The notes beneath the pieces are model-generated. The model did no database searches, was not told the DNA's origin, and saw nothing but the letters and a program-made list of their open reading frames with translations. Positions 9,376 to 17,435 of a stretch of 64,000 nucleotides of DNA are shown here, one piece after another. The stretch lies in NCBI RefSeq assembly GCF_010501075.1, contig NZ_QVMN01000003.1, forward strand, positions 200,292 to 264,291, in the 5' to 3' direction. How positions within the stretch are numbered: the stretch's first letter is position 1; each line of letters opens with the position of its first letter. This DNA comes from Dysgonomonas sp. 25. Lineage in GTDB: Bacteria; Bacteroidota; Bacteroidia; Bacteroidales; Dysgonomonadaceae. The position numbers and the translations under genes were made by a program.

Positions 9376-11043
9376 ATGAAATATACAATTGGCCTGGATT
9401 ACGGCTCCGATTCATGTCGGGCGGTAATTATTAATACTCAAAATGGAGAGGAAATAGCATCTTCGGTAAAATATTACAAAAGATGGAAAGAGGGCAAATA
9501 CTGTGATCCGATAAATAATCAATACAGACAGCACCCTCTTGACTACATAGAAGCTTTGGAAGAGTCTGTAAAAGAAGCTTTAAGCAAAGCGCCAAAAGGA
9601 ACTGCCGAAAAGGTAGTCGGGATGTCATTCGATACCACAGGTTCTACGCCTGCACTTATCGATGAAGAAGGACAGGTTTTGGCTTTGCGTCCTGAGTATG
9701 CCGAAAATCCAAATGCCATGTTTGTGCTATGGAAAGATCATACTGCCGTAGAAGAAGCAGCTAAGATAAACGAGATTGCGAAACGCTGGCCTATTGACTA
9801 TACTGCCTACGAAGGTGGAATATATTCGAGCGAATGGGTATGGGCAAAAATGGCTCATGTACTGAAAGTAGACCCTTCAATCAGAAAAGATGCTTACAGT
9901 TGGGTAGAGCATTGCGACTGGATGCCGGCTTTGATAACAGGTACCACAAAGGCAGCGGATATTGTAAGAAGTAGATGTGCAGCCGGACACAAAGCAATGT
10001 GGCTGAAAGAATGGGATGGCCTTCCGTCCGAAGATTTCTTGGTGGAAATTGAACCTCTACTCAAAGGATTCAAAGACAGATTATTCCACGAAACACATAC
10101 AAGTGATGTAAAAGTGGGAAACCTCACACCTGAATGGGCTAAAAGATTGGGATTAACGACTAATGTAGCCGTAGGGGTAGGTGCGTTCGACTGTCACATG
10201 GGAGCAGTAGGCGCCGAAATAGGTCCTAAAACTTTCGTACGTGTGATAGGTACATCGACTTGCGACATTATGATAGTGCCTTACAACGAGATGCACGGAA
10301 AATTAGTTCCGGGAATATGCGGACAGGTAGACGGTTCGGTTGTTCCGGGAATGATTGGTTTGGAAGCGGGGCAATCCGGTTTTGGAGACATTTATGCATG
10401 GTTCAAGTCTGTGTTGGCATGGCCTTTGGAAAAATTAGTCGGCTCATCCGATTTGATAGATAAGGCTACAAAAGATAAACTTATCGAAGAAGCTCTTGAT
10501 AAAATTATACCTGAGCTTTCTATTGAAGCTGCTAAAATACCAGTATCTGACAGTTCTGTTCTTGTAATCGACTGGATGAACGGACGACGCACACCTGATG
10601 CTAACCAATTGGTAAAAGGGTCTATTACAGGTCTTAATCTGGCAAGCTCTGCACCGATTATATTCAAATCATTGGTCGAAGCTACTGCATTCGGTTCTAA
10701 AGCTATTGTAGACCGTTTCCTGCAAAATGGTATCGAGATAGAAAGCGTTATCGGCATCGGAGGTATTTCCTTGAAATCTCCTCTTGTGATGCAAACGCTT
10801 GCCGATGTATTGGGCATGCCGATCAAAGTGGCCAAGTCGGAACAAGCCTGTGCATTTGGAGCAGCAATGTTTGCCGCAGTCGTAGCAGGCGAACATCCTG
10901 ATATTTATGCGGCACAAAAAGCGATGGGACAAGGATTTGCATCTGTATATACTCCCAATATGGATAATCACCGCGTATATATGTCTGCATACGAAAAATA
11001 CCAAAAACTTGGCAAGTTCACAGAAACTGAATTATTTTCTTAA
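9376..11043 (+). CDS. araB: Ribulokinase
   Basis: 555 residues; FGGY-family carbohydrate kinase that phosphorylates L-ribulose with ATP. N-terminal phosphate motif GLDYGSDSCRAVI, the MSFDTTGST segment, VGAFDCHMGAVG and GTSTCDIMI in the core, and the C-terminal GIGGISLKSPLVMQTLADVLG motif typical of AraB. Third gene of the operon, 12 bp upstream of the transporter gene. No anomalies. Confidence 0.97.
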   Translation: MKYTIGLDYGSDSCRAVIINTQNGEEIASSVKYYKRWKEGKYCDPINNQYRQHPLDYIEALEESVKEALSKAPKGTAEKVVGMSFDTTGSTPALIDEEGQVLALRPEYAENPNAMFVLWKDHTAVEEAAKINEIAKRWPIDYTAYEGGIYSSEWVWAKMAHVLKVDPSIRKDAYSWVEHCDWMPALITGTTKAADIVRSRCAAGHKAMWLKEWDGLPSEDFLVEIEPLLKGFKDRLFHETHTSDVKVGNLTPEWAKRLGLTTNVAVGVGAFDCHMGAVGAEIGPKTFVRVIGTSTCDIMIVPYNEMHGKLVPGICGQVDGSVVPGMIGLEAGQSGFGDIYAWFKSVLAWPLEKLVGSSDLIDKATKDKLIEEALDKIIPELSIEAAKIPVSDSSVLVIDWMNGRRTPDANQLVKGSITGLNLASSAPIIFKSLVEATAFGSKAIVDRFLQNGIEIESVIGIGGISLKSPLVMQTLADVLGMPIKVAKSEQACAFGAAMFAAVVAGEHPDIYAAQKAMGQGFASVYTPNMDNHRVYMSAYEKYQKLGKFTETELFS

Positions 11044-11055
11044 ATCTAAAAAAAT

Positions 11056-12801
11056 ATGAATTGGAATTCACATGAATTTATCTGGCTCGACTGGGTTGTT
11101 ATCACAGTCGGAATTCTGGCTATAACATGGGCTGTGTGGCGTTCTGTGCAGAAAGACAAACGCCTGCAACAAGGTGCTAACAGCGAAGACTACCTTTTTG
11201 GTAAAGGCGAGCCATGGTATATAATTGGTGCTGCCATTTTTGCCGCAAACATTGGCTCGGAGCACCTCGTCGGACTGGCTGGTACCGGTGCGAAATCAGG
11301 TGTAGGTATGGCACACTGGGAAATGCAAGGTTGGATGATACTTATTTTGGGATGGCTTTTCGTGCCGTTCTACCAACTTATGAATAATAAGATGGGTAAA
11401 ATCATCACCATGCCCGATTTCCTTAAATATCGTTATACACCCAAGACAGGTTCGTGGTTATCTATCATCACACTTATAGCATATGTATTGACCAAAGTGA
11501 GTGTAACGGCCTTTACAGGTGGTATCTTTATGGAAAGCCTTCTTGGATTGCCTTTCTGGTATGGCGCTATTGGCTTGATAGTTTTGACCGGTATCTTTAC
11601 CGTTATGGGCGGTATGAAGGGTGTAATGACACTATCGGCAATACAGACACCTATACTTATTCTTGGTTCATTCCTTGTGCTTTTCTTGGGATTATCTGCG
11701 TTGGGCGGTGGAAGTATAGCCGATGGCTGGAATGCAATGATTGACTATTCCAAAACGCTAAACGTAGGAGCAGACGGCGTTGCATACGGTACAAATCATA
11801 TGTTCCACTTTAGTACAGGCGATCCGCTATATGACGACTATCCGGGTTTTTGGGTATTTATCGGAGCGGCGATCATCGGTTTCTGGTACTGGTGTACCGA
11901 CCAACATATCGTTCAGCGTGTACTTGGACAGCGCAAAGGTGAATCGAACGAAGTAGTCATGAAACGTGCCCGTAGAGGTACTATTGCTGCCGGTTATTTC
12001 AAATTATTGCCTGTATTTATGTTCTTGATTCCGGGAATGGTGGCTGCTGCATTGGCCGCACGTCCTGAAAGCGGTTTCACATTAGACAATCCTGATACGG
12101 CATTCGGTTCTATGGTGAAATTTGTTTTGCCTGCCGGTGTTAAAGGGATTGTAACTATCGGTTTCATTTCGGCATTGGTCGCTTCATTAGCTGCATTCTT
12201 CAACTCTTGTGCTACGCTATTTACCGAGGATTTCTACAAACCGATGTTCAAAAATAAGAGCGAAGGTACATATGTGATGGTAGGCCGCGTTGCAACAATG
12301 GTCGTTGTGGTGCTTGGTATTGTCTGGATACCGATTATGATGAGCCTTGGTAGCCTTTACGATTATTTGCAGGGCATCCAATCGTTACTTGCACCTGCGA
12401 TGGTGGCTGTATTTGCCCTTGGTATATTCTCCAAGAGGATTACGCCAAAAGCCGGTGAAGTGGGTATGATAGCCGGTTTCCTTATCGGTATGTTGCGCCT
12501 ATTGACCAATATTTTCACTGATACAGGTAAAGCCGTGATGACAGGCGGATTTTGGGAGTATACTTCTTGGTTTTGGCAAACTAACTGGCTTATCTTCGAG
12601 ATATGGTTACTTGTCTTCATCATATTGTTGATGGTTGTAGTATCATTGTTCACGAAGAAACCAACGGCACAGCAGATTGAAGCTATCACTTTCACAGATG
12701 ATTATAAGAAACAAATCGGAAAAAGCTGGAGCAAATGGGATGTTATCGCCTCTTTGGGTGTTGTTGCATTCTGCGCTTTATTCTACTGGTATTTCTGGTA
12801 A
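11056..12801 (+). CDS. Sodium:solute symporter (SSS family), probable L-arabinose importer
   Basis: 581 residues with about 14 hydrophobic segments. It has the SSS hallmarks FAANIGSEHLVGLAGTGAKSG in the first third and GFWYWCTDQHIVQRVLGQR in the middle. SSS proteins couple sugar uptake to Na+ across the inner membrane. Being the last gene of araDAB and 12 bp from araB, it most likely imports L-arabinose; the substrate is an inference from context. It is followed by a strong terminator at 12862-12888. Confidence 0.92.
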   Translation: MNWNSHEFIWLDWVVITVGILAITWAVWRSVQKDKRLQQGANSEDYLFGKGEPWYIIGAAIFAANIGSEHLVGLAGTGAKSGVGMAHWEMQGWMILILGWLFVPFYQLMNNKMGKIITMPDFLKYRYTPKTGSWLSIITLIAYVLTKVSVTAFTGGIFMESLLGLPFWYGAIGLIVLTGIFTVMGGMKGVMTLSAIQTPILILGSFLVLFLGLSALGGGSIADGWNAMIDYSKTLNVGADGVAYGTNHMFHFSTGDPLYDDYPGFWVFIGAAIIGFWYWCTDQHIVQRVLGQRKGESNEVVMKRARRGTIAAGYFKLLPVFMFLIPGMVAAALAARPESGFTLDNPDTAFGSMVKFVLPAGVKGIVTIGFISALVASLAAFFNSCATLFTEDFYKPMFKNKSEGTYVMVGRVATMVVVVLGIVWIPIMMSLGSLYDYLQGIQSLLAPAMVAVFALGIFSKRITPKAGEVGMIAGFLIGMLRLLTNIFTDTGKAVMTGGFWEYTSWFWQTNWLIFEIWLLVFIILLMVVVSLFTKKPTAQQIEAITFTDDYKKQIGKSWSKWDVIASLGVVAFCALFYWYFW

Positions 12802-12861
12802 CTGAAAAGACTGTTGAAAGGGTAACAGCTTTCATCTATTATAACAATGAATATATTTAAA

Positions 12862-12888
12862 ACCTGCAATTGGTCGTTGCAGGTTTTT
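12862..12888 (+). terminator. Terminator of the arabinose operon
   Basis: Perfect 8-bp stem ACCTGCAA (12862-12869) / TTGCAGGT (12877-12884), followed by TTTTT. Confidence 0.85.
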
Positions 12889-12989
12889 CTATTCTGATTC
12901 TCGAAATTTTGAAAGCTGATCACAACTTGGCATCGTCTGAACTGTAAATACTTCTGTTGTATATCCTCTGCTAAGTTATGGATATAAAA

Positions 12990-13017
12990 AAAGACTTACG
13001 ATTTCTCGTAAGTCTTT
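12990..13017. terminator. Bidirectional terminator beside the tRNA fragment
   Basis: Perfect 12-bp stem AAAGACTTACGA (12990-13001) / TCGTAAGTCTTT (13006-13017) with A and T runs on the two sides. It lies 10 bp from the 3' end of the tRNA-Val fragment and would be that gene's natural terminator (- strand). Confidence 0.8.
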
Positions 13018-13027
13018 GATTTTCAAG

Positions 13028-13073
13028 TGGGCGTTGACGGATTCGAACCGCCGACCCTCTGCTTGTAAGGCAG
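13028..13073 (-). tRNA. tRNA-Val(TAC) 3' half; left attachment site of the prophage
   Basis: Read on the - strand this is the 3' half of a tRNA. The anticodon loop CTTACAA (anticodon TAC, positions 13065-13067) and 3' anticodon strand GCAGA (13058-13062) are present. So are the T arm GGCGG-TTCGAAT-CCGTC (13036-13052), the acceptor 3' strand AACGCCC (13029-13035) and the discriminator A. No CCA is encoded. To the right, where the D arm and GGGCGTT 5' strand should be, the sequence is unrelated. Tyrosine-recombinase elements commonly cross over in tRNA anticodon or T arms, so this is best read as the displaced 3' end at the element boundary, with an intact copy expected at the other end outside the window. 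Confidence 0.8.
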
Positions 13074-13151
13074 GTTGTTTTGTACTGATAATTAGCGTGT
13101 TACAAAATTCTGGTAAACTATTAGTATAACAGATTCTAAATTGCTCTCGAT

Positions 13152-13838
13152 TTAGAAATTTGTTCTTCTCTCTATAACTCTATATAGTTTTTTTATTTCA
13201 GCTAAATTTAGGCTGAAATCTGCATATTCTTTTGACGGGTTTAAAGCCCGAAATACAATCTTATTATCTTTCCTGACGAATTTTTCTACCTTCCTGAACA
13301 GAATATCCCCCTCCAGAATTACAACCCAAATTTCGCCATTTATTTCATCCATTTGTAGATTATCTTTATCCAACTCTTTAGCTATGGCAATATCTCCCTT
13401 TGTAAGACTTCGCCTACTGCCATTATCCATTGCCTCCCCTTTTACTTCAAAAGCAACATACAATCCTGTATTGATATTATCCACTACATAACCGAGTTGC
13501 AAATCCCCTAATTCAAATGTATTAGCATATTGTTGGTAAGATGAAATAGGAATATAAGGAATACTGATTTGGTACTCTCCATTTGACAGTGTTTTGTATT
13601 CCAAACCGAAATCATCAACAAGAACACCATATAGTTCCTCTTTGGTTTTTACATCTAAGAATCGGGTTATTTTTGGCATAGCTTCGATAGGAATACGCCC
13701 CTTCTCATACCTGATAATAGTTGTACGTCCAGCGTTCAACCACTCAGCCAGTTCATCCTGTGTTATACCTAAGAATTTTCTGTGCTGTTTGATTCGTTTA
13801 AAATCAAACGTTTCGTAATCAATTGTTTCCTTAGACAT
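13152..13838 (-). CDS. Phage repressor, XRE HTH plus S24-like domain with altered catalytic residues
   Basis: 228 residues. An N-terminal XRE helix-turn-helix (about residues 13-65, GITQDELAEWLNAGRTTIIRYE) is followed by a LexA/CI-like S24 domain (about 125-225). The position of the nucleophile in GDSM reads GEAM (Ala136). The general-base Lys seems to be Arg182 in ILFRKV, so autocleavage is doubtful. The gene is transcribed leftward at the element's left end and diverges from the early genes. Three operator-like repeats at 13891-13974 lie between them. It most likely maintains lysogeny; without self-cleavage, induction would need another route such as an antirepressor. Confidence 0.85.
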   Translation of the reverse strand: MSKETIDYETFDFKRIKQHRKFLGITQDELAEWLNAGRTTIIRYEKGRIPIEAMPKITRFLDVKTKEELYGVLVDDFGLEYKTLSNGEYQISIPYIPISSYQQYANTFELGDLQLGYVVDNINTGLYVAFEVKGEAMDNGSRRSLTKGDIAIAKELDKDNLQMDEINGEIWVVILEGDILFRKVEKFVRKDNKIVFRALNPSKEYADFSLNLAEIKKLYRVIERRTNF

Positions 13839-13890
13839 TTCTTTCCGTAATCAAAAAAATACCGTAATCAAATAGTGAAATATTATTAAA

Positions 13891-13974
13891 AATGTTCCAT
13901 TTGGCACATTTTTATTTGCATAATGTTCTAAATTGAACTTTCTTTGCTTCTGAAAAGTTCCAAATAGAACATTT
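13891..13974. promoter_or_regulatory. Three repressor operators over the early rightward promoter
   Basis: Three related dyads, consensus AAnGTTCyAaaTwGAACwTT, start at 13891, 13922 and 13954, that is 31-32 bp or about three helical turns apart. A rightward promoter is visible: TTTG (13915-13918), a 20-bp spacer and TTTCTTTG (13939-13946, one mismatch to TAnnTTTG). The middle operator fills exactly the spacer of that promoter. This is the arrangement expected for a CI-like genetic switch. Confidence 0.75.
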
Positions 13975-14065
13975 TAATGCGAAGATACAGGATTTTGTTA
14001 ATATCCCAACATCTTTAGTATAAAAAAATAACTAAAGATGAGAATAAAACTATAAAGTATAACTC

Positions 14066-14383
14066 ATGCAAGGGCTATTTTCTATGATAAATGTTGCAAA
14101 ATCAATGATAGCTAAATCGCTTGCAGAGCCAATACCACAAAACTTCGATAACTGCATATTTGGGTTTCGCTGCATAGTCGAGTTCTTAGGCAAAGATGAT
14201 GAAGTAATACTCGAAACTGCCGAAATACTTAACTCAGAATGGGAGTTAATACCTGAAATCAGCGAACAGTTTATGCAATATGTAGCTCAAATGGTCGAGG
14301 ATAGGAATATTGAGTATAAGCTAATAATTGAACAAGAAAAAGAAATACAGAATGACCAACAATATTGGTCTATGGTTCTTTGA
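14066..14383 (+). CDS. Hypothetical early phage protein
   Basis: 105 residues, first gene after the repressor operators, so among the first expressed on induction. The protein looks soluble and helical, with an acidic middle (EFLGKDDEVILETAEILNSEWE) and no motif I recognise. In phages this position often holds a Cro-like or antirepressor protein, but no HTH is evident here. About 390 bp without a gene follow. Confidence 0.6.
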   Translation: MQGLFSMINVAKSMIAKSLAEPIPQNFDNCIFGFRCIVEFLGKDDEVILETAEILNSEWELIPEISEQFMQYVAQMVEDRNIEYKLIIEQEKEIQNDQQYWSMVL

Positions 14384-14528
14384 CGTATTGGAAAAACAAA
14401 CCCCTGTTACGACAGTTTCCACATTGGGTTGTGGAGTGGTTTTGTATAAAAACGACACTTTTACGCACTGCCTTATGGCTATTAACTTCGGGGTTGGCGG
14501 ATAATAAAACCCTGTGCGATTAATATAT

Positions 14529-14545
14529 AGTATCATTTTGATACT
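14529..14545 (+). other. Perfect hairpin next to the tRNA-like element
   Basis: AGTATCA (14529-14535) and TGATACT (14539-14545) form a 7-bp stem with a 3-nt loop, two bases upstream of the tRNA-like element. It has no T tract and could be an operator or a 5' cap of that RNA. Confidence 0.45.
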
Positions 14546-14547
14546 TA

Positions 14548-14594
14548 GGGAATATACAAAAGGAGTACAGTCAGTTCGAGCCTGACTATTCCCA
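14548..14594 (+). ncRNA. tRNA-like mini-structure: acceptor stem plus T arm only
   Basis: GGGAATA (14548-14554) pairs perfectly with TATTCCC (14587-14593), and A follows at the discriminator position. Inside, GTCAG-TTCGAGC-CTGAC (14570-14586) is a canonical 5-bp T stem with the 7-nt loop TTCGAGC that fits TPsiCRANY. Bases after the acceptor are TA, as at tRNA positions 8-9. Only a 13-nt linker replaces the D and anticodon arms. It is either a deleted tRNA pseudogene or a functional minihelix. The remainder of the 14384-14770 gap holds a direct repeat TTTCCGAAAACTTTT (14596-14610 and 14673-14687) and no gene that I can support. Confidence 0.5.
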
Positions 14595-14770
14595 CTTTCC
14601 GAAAACTTTTTTCTCGCTTAAATTGCTGAATTTCAAAAAGTATTCCATTAATACATCGGAAATGTTAAATTTTTTCCGAAAACTTTTAGAATCCAAGTTA
14701 CAGCAAGGAATAAGCATACGATACCTTTGAATTAGAATAACAATTTAATTAATTTAATATTTTGTAAACT

Positions 14771-15649
14771 ATGGAAAAATCAATAGGCTTAGGTACTGGA
14801 ACAGGCATTTGGCTATTGGGTATGTACATTGAAGAAGTGTATATGACACCCGAATTAGCTCAGGAATTGCTTGGTAAATATAACACCCACAATCGGGACA
14901 TGAATAACATTCATGTAAACTATTTAGCAACACAAATGACGAGTGGTTTATGGGTTGAAAAAAGCGGGTTGGCTATTAAGTTCGATGAAAATATGAGGAT
15001 GGTTGATGGTCAGCAACGCTTACAAGGCATAATTGTCTCAGGAGTACCACAAAACTTATTAGCAATTAGCAATGTAGACGAAAAAGCCTTTGAGATTCTT
15101 GATACACAAAGGACAAGGACTGCCGCCGATTCATTTAAAATAAAAGGCTATCCTTACCATGTACAATTAGCAGCAATAACCAAAAGATATATGGTATTAT
15201 TAAGAGATAGTTTGGATTTTCATAAATCTTCAAAGAAATATAAGATAACACCAAGCCTTCAATTGGTAGAATATGAAAGCAATAAAGAACATTGGGATGA
15301 TATATTGCTGAAAGGATTAAAATTGAACTCAGCATTTAATACCCTTACTACAACCGACTATTGCGGATTCATGTCTTTCTTAATAAGAAATAGAGGGCAA
15401 TCGGTTGAAAAAGTATTGGCTTTTTTCAATCAGTTTGCAACACTCGAACACTGCGAGTACCAAGCAATTGACGAAGCACGCCGTAGACTTGTTAATATCC
15501 GAAACTCAAATCGTAATAGAAGAAATAAAAAAACAGGGATAACAGATGAAATAAAAACAAGTCACATATCAACCGCATGGAACGCTTACAATTCTAATAT
15601 AAAAGACTTAGAAGGAGTAAGATTTGATACTCTAAACTTCTTCATGTAA
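14771..15649 (+). CDS. ParB-like N-terminal domain phage protein
   Basis: 292 residues. The segment IKFDENMRMVDGQQRLQGIIVSG (broken here for reading at residues ~70-92) carries the DGxxRLxxI signature of the ParB/Srx fold, followed by a mostly helical C-terminal part without recognised motifs. ParB-fold proteins in phages act as nucleases, CTP switches or partners of DNA-modifying enzymes; which applies here cannot be told. The ATG at 14771 is used; an internal ATG at 14822 is an alternative. A strong terminator follows at 15687-15719, so it forms its own short unit. Confidence 0.65.
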   Translation: MEKSIGLGTGTGIWLLGMYIEEVYMTPELAQELLGKYNTHNRDMNNIHVNYLATQMTSGLWVEKSGLAIKFDENMRMVDGQQRLQGIIVSGVPQNLLAISNVDEKAFEILDTQRTRTAADSFKIKGYPYHVQLAAITKRYMVLLRDSLDFHKSSKKYKITPSLQLVEYESNKEHWDDILLKGLKLNSAFNTLTTTDYCGFMSFLIRNRGQSVEKVLAFFNQFATLEHCEYQAIDEARRRLVNIRNSNRNRRNKKTGITDEIKTSHISTAWNAYNSNIKDLEGVRFDTLNFFM

Positions 15650-15686
15650 AATACCAATACTTAACATTATATAACTGACACCTTCG

Positions 15687-15719
15687 GGCGTACTAATTCA
15701 TTTTAGTACGCCTTTTTTT
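15687..15719 (+). terminator. Strong terminator after the ParB-like gene
   Basis: Perfect 10-bp stem GGCGTACTAA (15687-15696) / TTAGTACGCC (15703-15712) followed by seven T. Confidence 0.9.
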
Positions 15720-15777
15720 GTCCTAATTCCAGCCAGCTTTAGGGCGTGAATTTCATAATAAACTCATTAATAAAGCT

Positions 15778-16062
15778 ATGTCGTTATCTACAAATATCAA
15801 ACAAGCCATAAAAGAAGCTATACTCGAAATTATAGCCGAAGTCATGTCTGAATATATTAAGGGACAGCCTCAAAGAAAGGGTAAAAATATTGATCCTGAC
15901 TTGATTAGCACCAGACAGGCATACAAACTTAGAGGAAGAAGCAGAGTCACACACCTAATCAATTTAGGATTGCTAAAGCAAATCAACACAGGGACAAATG
16001 CGACATCCGTAAAGTATATCTCCAAAAAGAAATTAATCAGTTTAGATAAAGTAAACATTTAA
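15778..16062 (+). CDS. Small HTH protein, excisionase-like
   Basis: 94 residues. A helical N-terminal third is followed by a winged-helix-type segment at about residues 40-90 (DLISTRQAYKLRGRSRVTHLI, then a basic wing NATSVKYISKKKL). This matches the compact MerR/Xis-like HTH_17 layout used by phage excisionases and small regulators. It starts the second early transcription unit just after the terminator. Function is inferred from fold-like pattern and size only. Confidence 0.6.
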   Translation: MSLSTNIKQAIKEAILEIIAEVMSEYIKGQPQRKGKNIDPDLISTRQAYKLRGRSRVTHLINLGLLKQINTGTNATSVKYISKKKLISLDKVNI

Positions 16063-16075
16063 CCCCAATCAGCCA

Positions 16076-16261
16076 ATGACAAATAACGACTTCAAAAAAT
16101 ACCTCAAAAGGGCAATACAACTCTGCGAGGATTATGACACCACTACCCTTGACTCCGAAACAGTGCAAATGATTTGGTTTACTCCGCAACAGTTGAGACA
16201 GTTTGCCGAATATATCGAAAAAGAGACTATCAAACTAAATACCGATAATAAAAAACAATAA
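16076..16261 (+). CDS. Hypothetical small phage protein
   Basis: 61 residues, helical and charged, with no recognised motif. It lies 13 bp after the HTH gene and 9 bp before the next gene, clearly part of the same operon. Its tight spacing is the main support. Confidence 0.55.
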   Translation: MTNNDFKKYLKRAIQLCEDYDTTTLDSETVQMIWFTPQQLRQFAEYIEKETIKLNTDNKKQ

Positions 16262-16270
16262 TTGAGAACT

Positions 16271-16765
16271 ATGAGCAATGAAGGAAAAACGCATTGGAAG
16301 CGGTTGGTCAATTTGGATTACATCGGAGCATATTCGCTCGATGGTCAAGACCTCACAGTTGAAATAACTAAAGTAGAAGTACGGCGAGTAAAAGGGGAAG
16401 GAGGTAAAGAAGAAGATTGCACCGTTGCCGAGTTGAGAGGACAAAAACCTTTCATAATAAACAGGACAAATGCCAAAACCATTACCAAAATCTACGGAAG
16501 CCCATACATTGAAGATTGGGTAGGTAAAAAGATAACACTTTACCCTACAACGACAAAAGTTGCAGGAGAAGTCGTTGAATGTCTGCGAGTGCGTCCCGTC
16601 ATGCCAAAAGAAACAACCTTTGATGCAGAAATAGAAGCCGACAAAAAACAATTGGAAGCCTGTCAAACACTTGCAGAACTACAAGAAGTGTATATGAGTC
16701 TCAAGCACCGTAAAGACACGAAAATAGTAACTGTAAAAGACAGGCTAAAAGAAGTATTGAAATGA
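16271..16765 (+). CDS. Conserved-type phage protein coupled to the YqaJ exonuclease
   Basis: About 164 residues from the ATG at 16271; a TTG three codons earlier is not needed. The N-terminal two thirds look like a beta-rich domain (NLDYIGAYSLDGQDLTVEI, DWVGKKITLYPTTTK) and the end is helical with many Lys. The stop codon overlaps the start of the YqaJ-like exonuclease gene by 4 bp, so the two are translationally coupled. In phage recombination cassettes that partner is often an annealing or DNA-binding protein. I do not recognise the family, so that role is only a suggestion. Confidence 0.6.
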   Translation: MSNEGKTHWKRLVNLDYIGAYSLDGQDLTVEITKVEVRRVKGEGGKEEDCTVAELRGQKPFIINRTNAKTITKIYGSPYIEDWVGKKITLYPTTTKVAGEVVECLRVRPVMPKETTFDAEIEADKKQLEACQTLAELQEVYMSLKHRKDTKIVTVKDRLKEVLK

Positions 16766-17424
16766 AGATATACAAAGAGCTTTTGCAACAATCCGAAGAA
16801 TGGTTCTTGCTCAAATATGGGAAGATTGGAGGTTCTACCCTCAAAAAACTCATGGTAGACAAAGATGTTCGGGATTGTGCCATATATGACGAACTCTTAT
16901 CCACACGATTCGAACCTTTCGAACTCGAAGAAATGTTTACGTCCAACGATATGGAGCGAGGCAATATTTATGAGCCACTTGCCCGTATGGAATACGAGAG
17001 AGTATATGAGAAAAAGGTTACACAGTACGGATGGATAGAAATGGATAACGGCATAGCAGGACTAAGCCCTGATGGTATAATCGGCAAAAGGATGGCAGAA
17101 GCTATCGAAATTAAATGCCCCAACCGTGTCACACATACAGCCTATCTCCGCAACCCTATGTTGATGATACAAGAATATATCTGGCAGATAGTCATGTATT
17201 TTACCGTTTTGAAAAACCTCAAAACACTACACTTCATTTCCTACCGTCCCGAAAATACAGCCAATCCGCTACTCGTCTATGATGTTACGCCCGACACCGT
17301 TGTTCAACTAAGCAAGAAGGATATAAGTAACATTTCGAGTTTGGTAATGAGAACTAAAGACAGGCTCTCCCTGCTAAGAGTAGCACTCGAACAAGATACA
17401 GCACGTTTCACACCCAAATTTTAA
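16762..17424 (+). CDS. YqaJ/lambda-exonuclease-family recombination nuclease
   Basis: 220 residues. The PD-(D/E)XK nuclease pattern of YqaJ is clear: QSEEWFLLKYGKIGGS near the start, MERGNIYEPLARMEYE, then LSPDGII followed by AIEIKCPN, giving the D-x(n)-E-x-K catalytic set, and a helical QEYIWQIVMYF segment. Such enzymes resect double-stranded ends for phage single-strand annealing recombination. It is coupled to the upstream gene by a 4-bp overlap and followed 11 bp later by an SSB-like gene, forming a recombination cassette. Confidence 0.85.
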   Translation: MKIYKELLQQSEEWFLLKYGKIGGSTLKKLMVDKDVRDCAIYDELLSTRFEPFELEEMFTSNDMERGNIYEPLARMEYERVYEKKVTQYGWIEMDNGIAGLSPDGIIGKRMAEAIEIKCPNRVTHTAYLRNPMLMIQEYIWQIVMYFTVLKNLKTLHFISYRPENTANPLLVYDVTPDTVVQLSKKDISNISSLVMRTKDRLSLLRVALEQDTARFTPKF

Positions 17425-17435
17425 AACCAACAATT

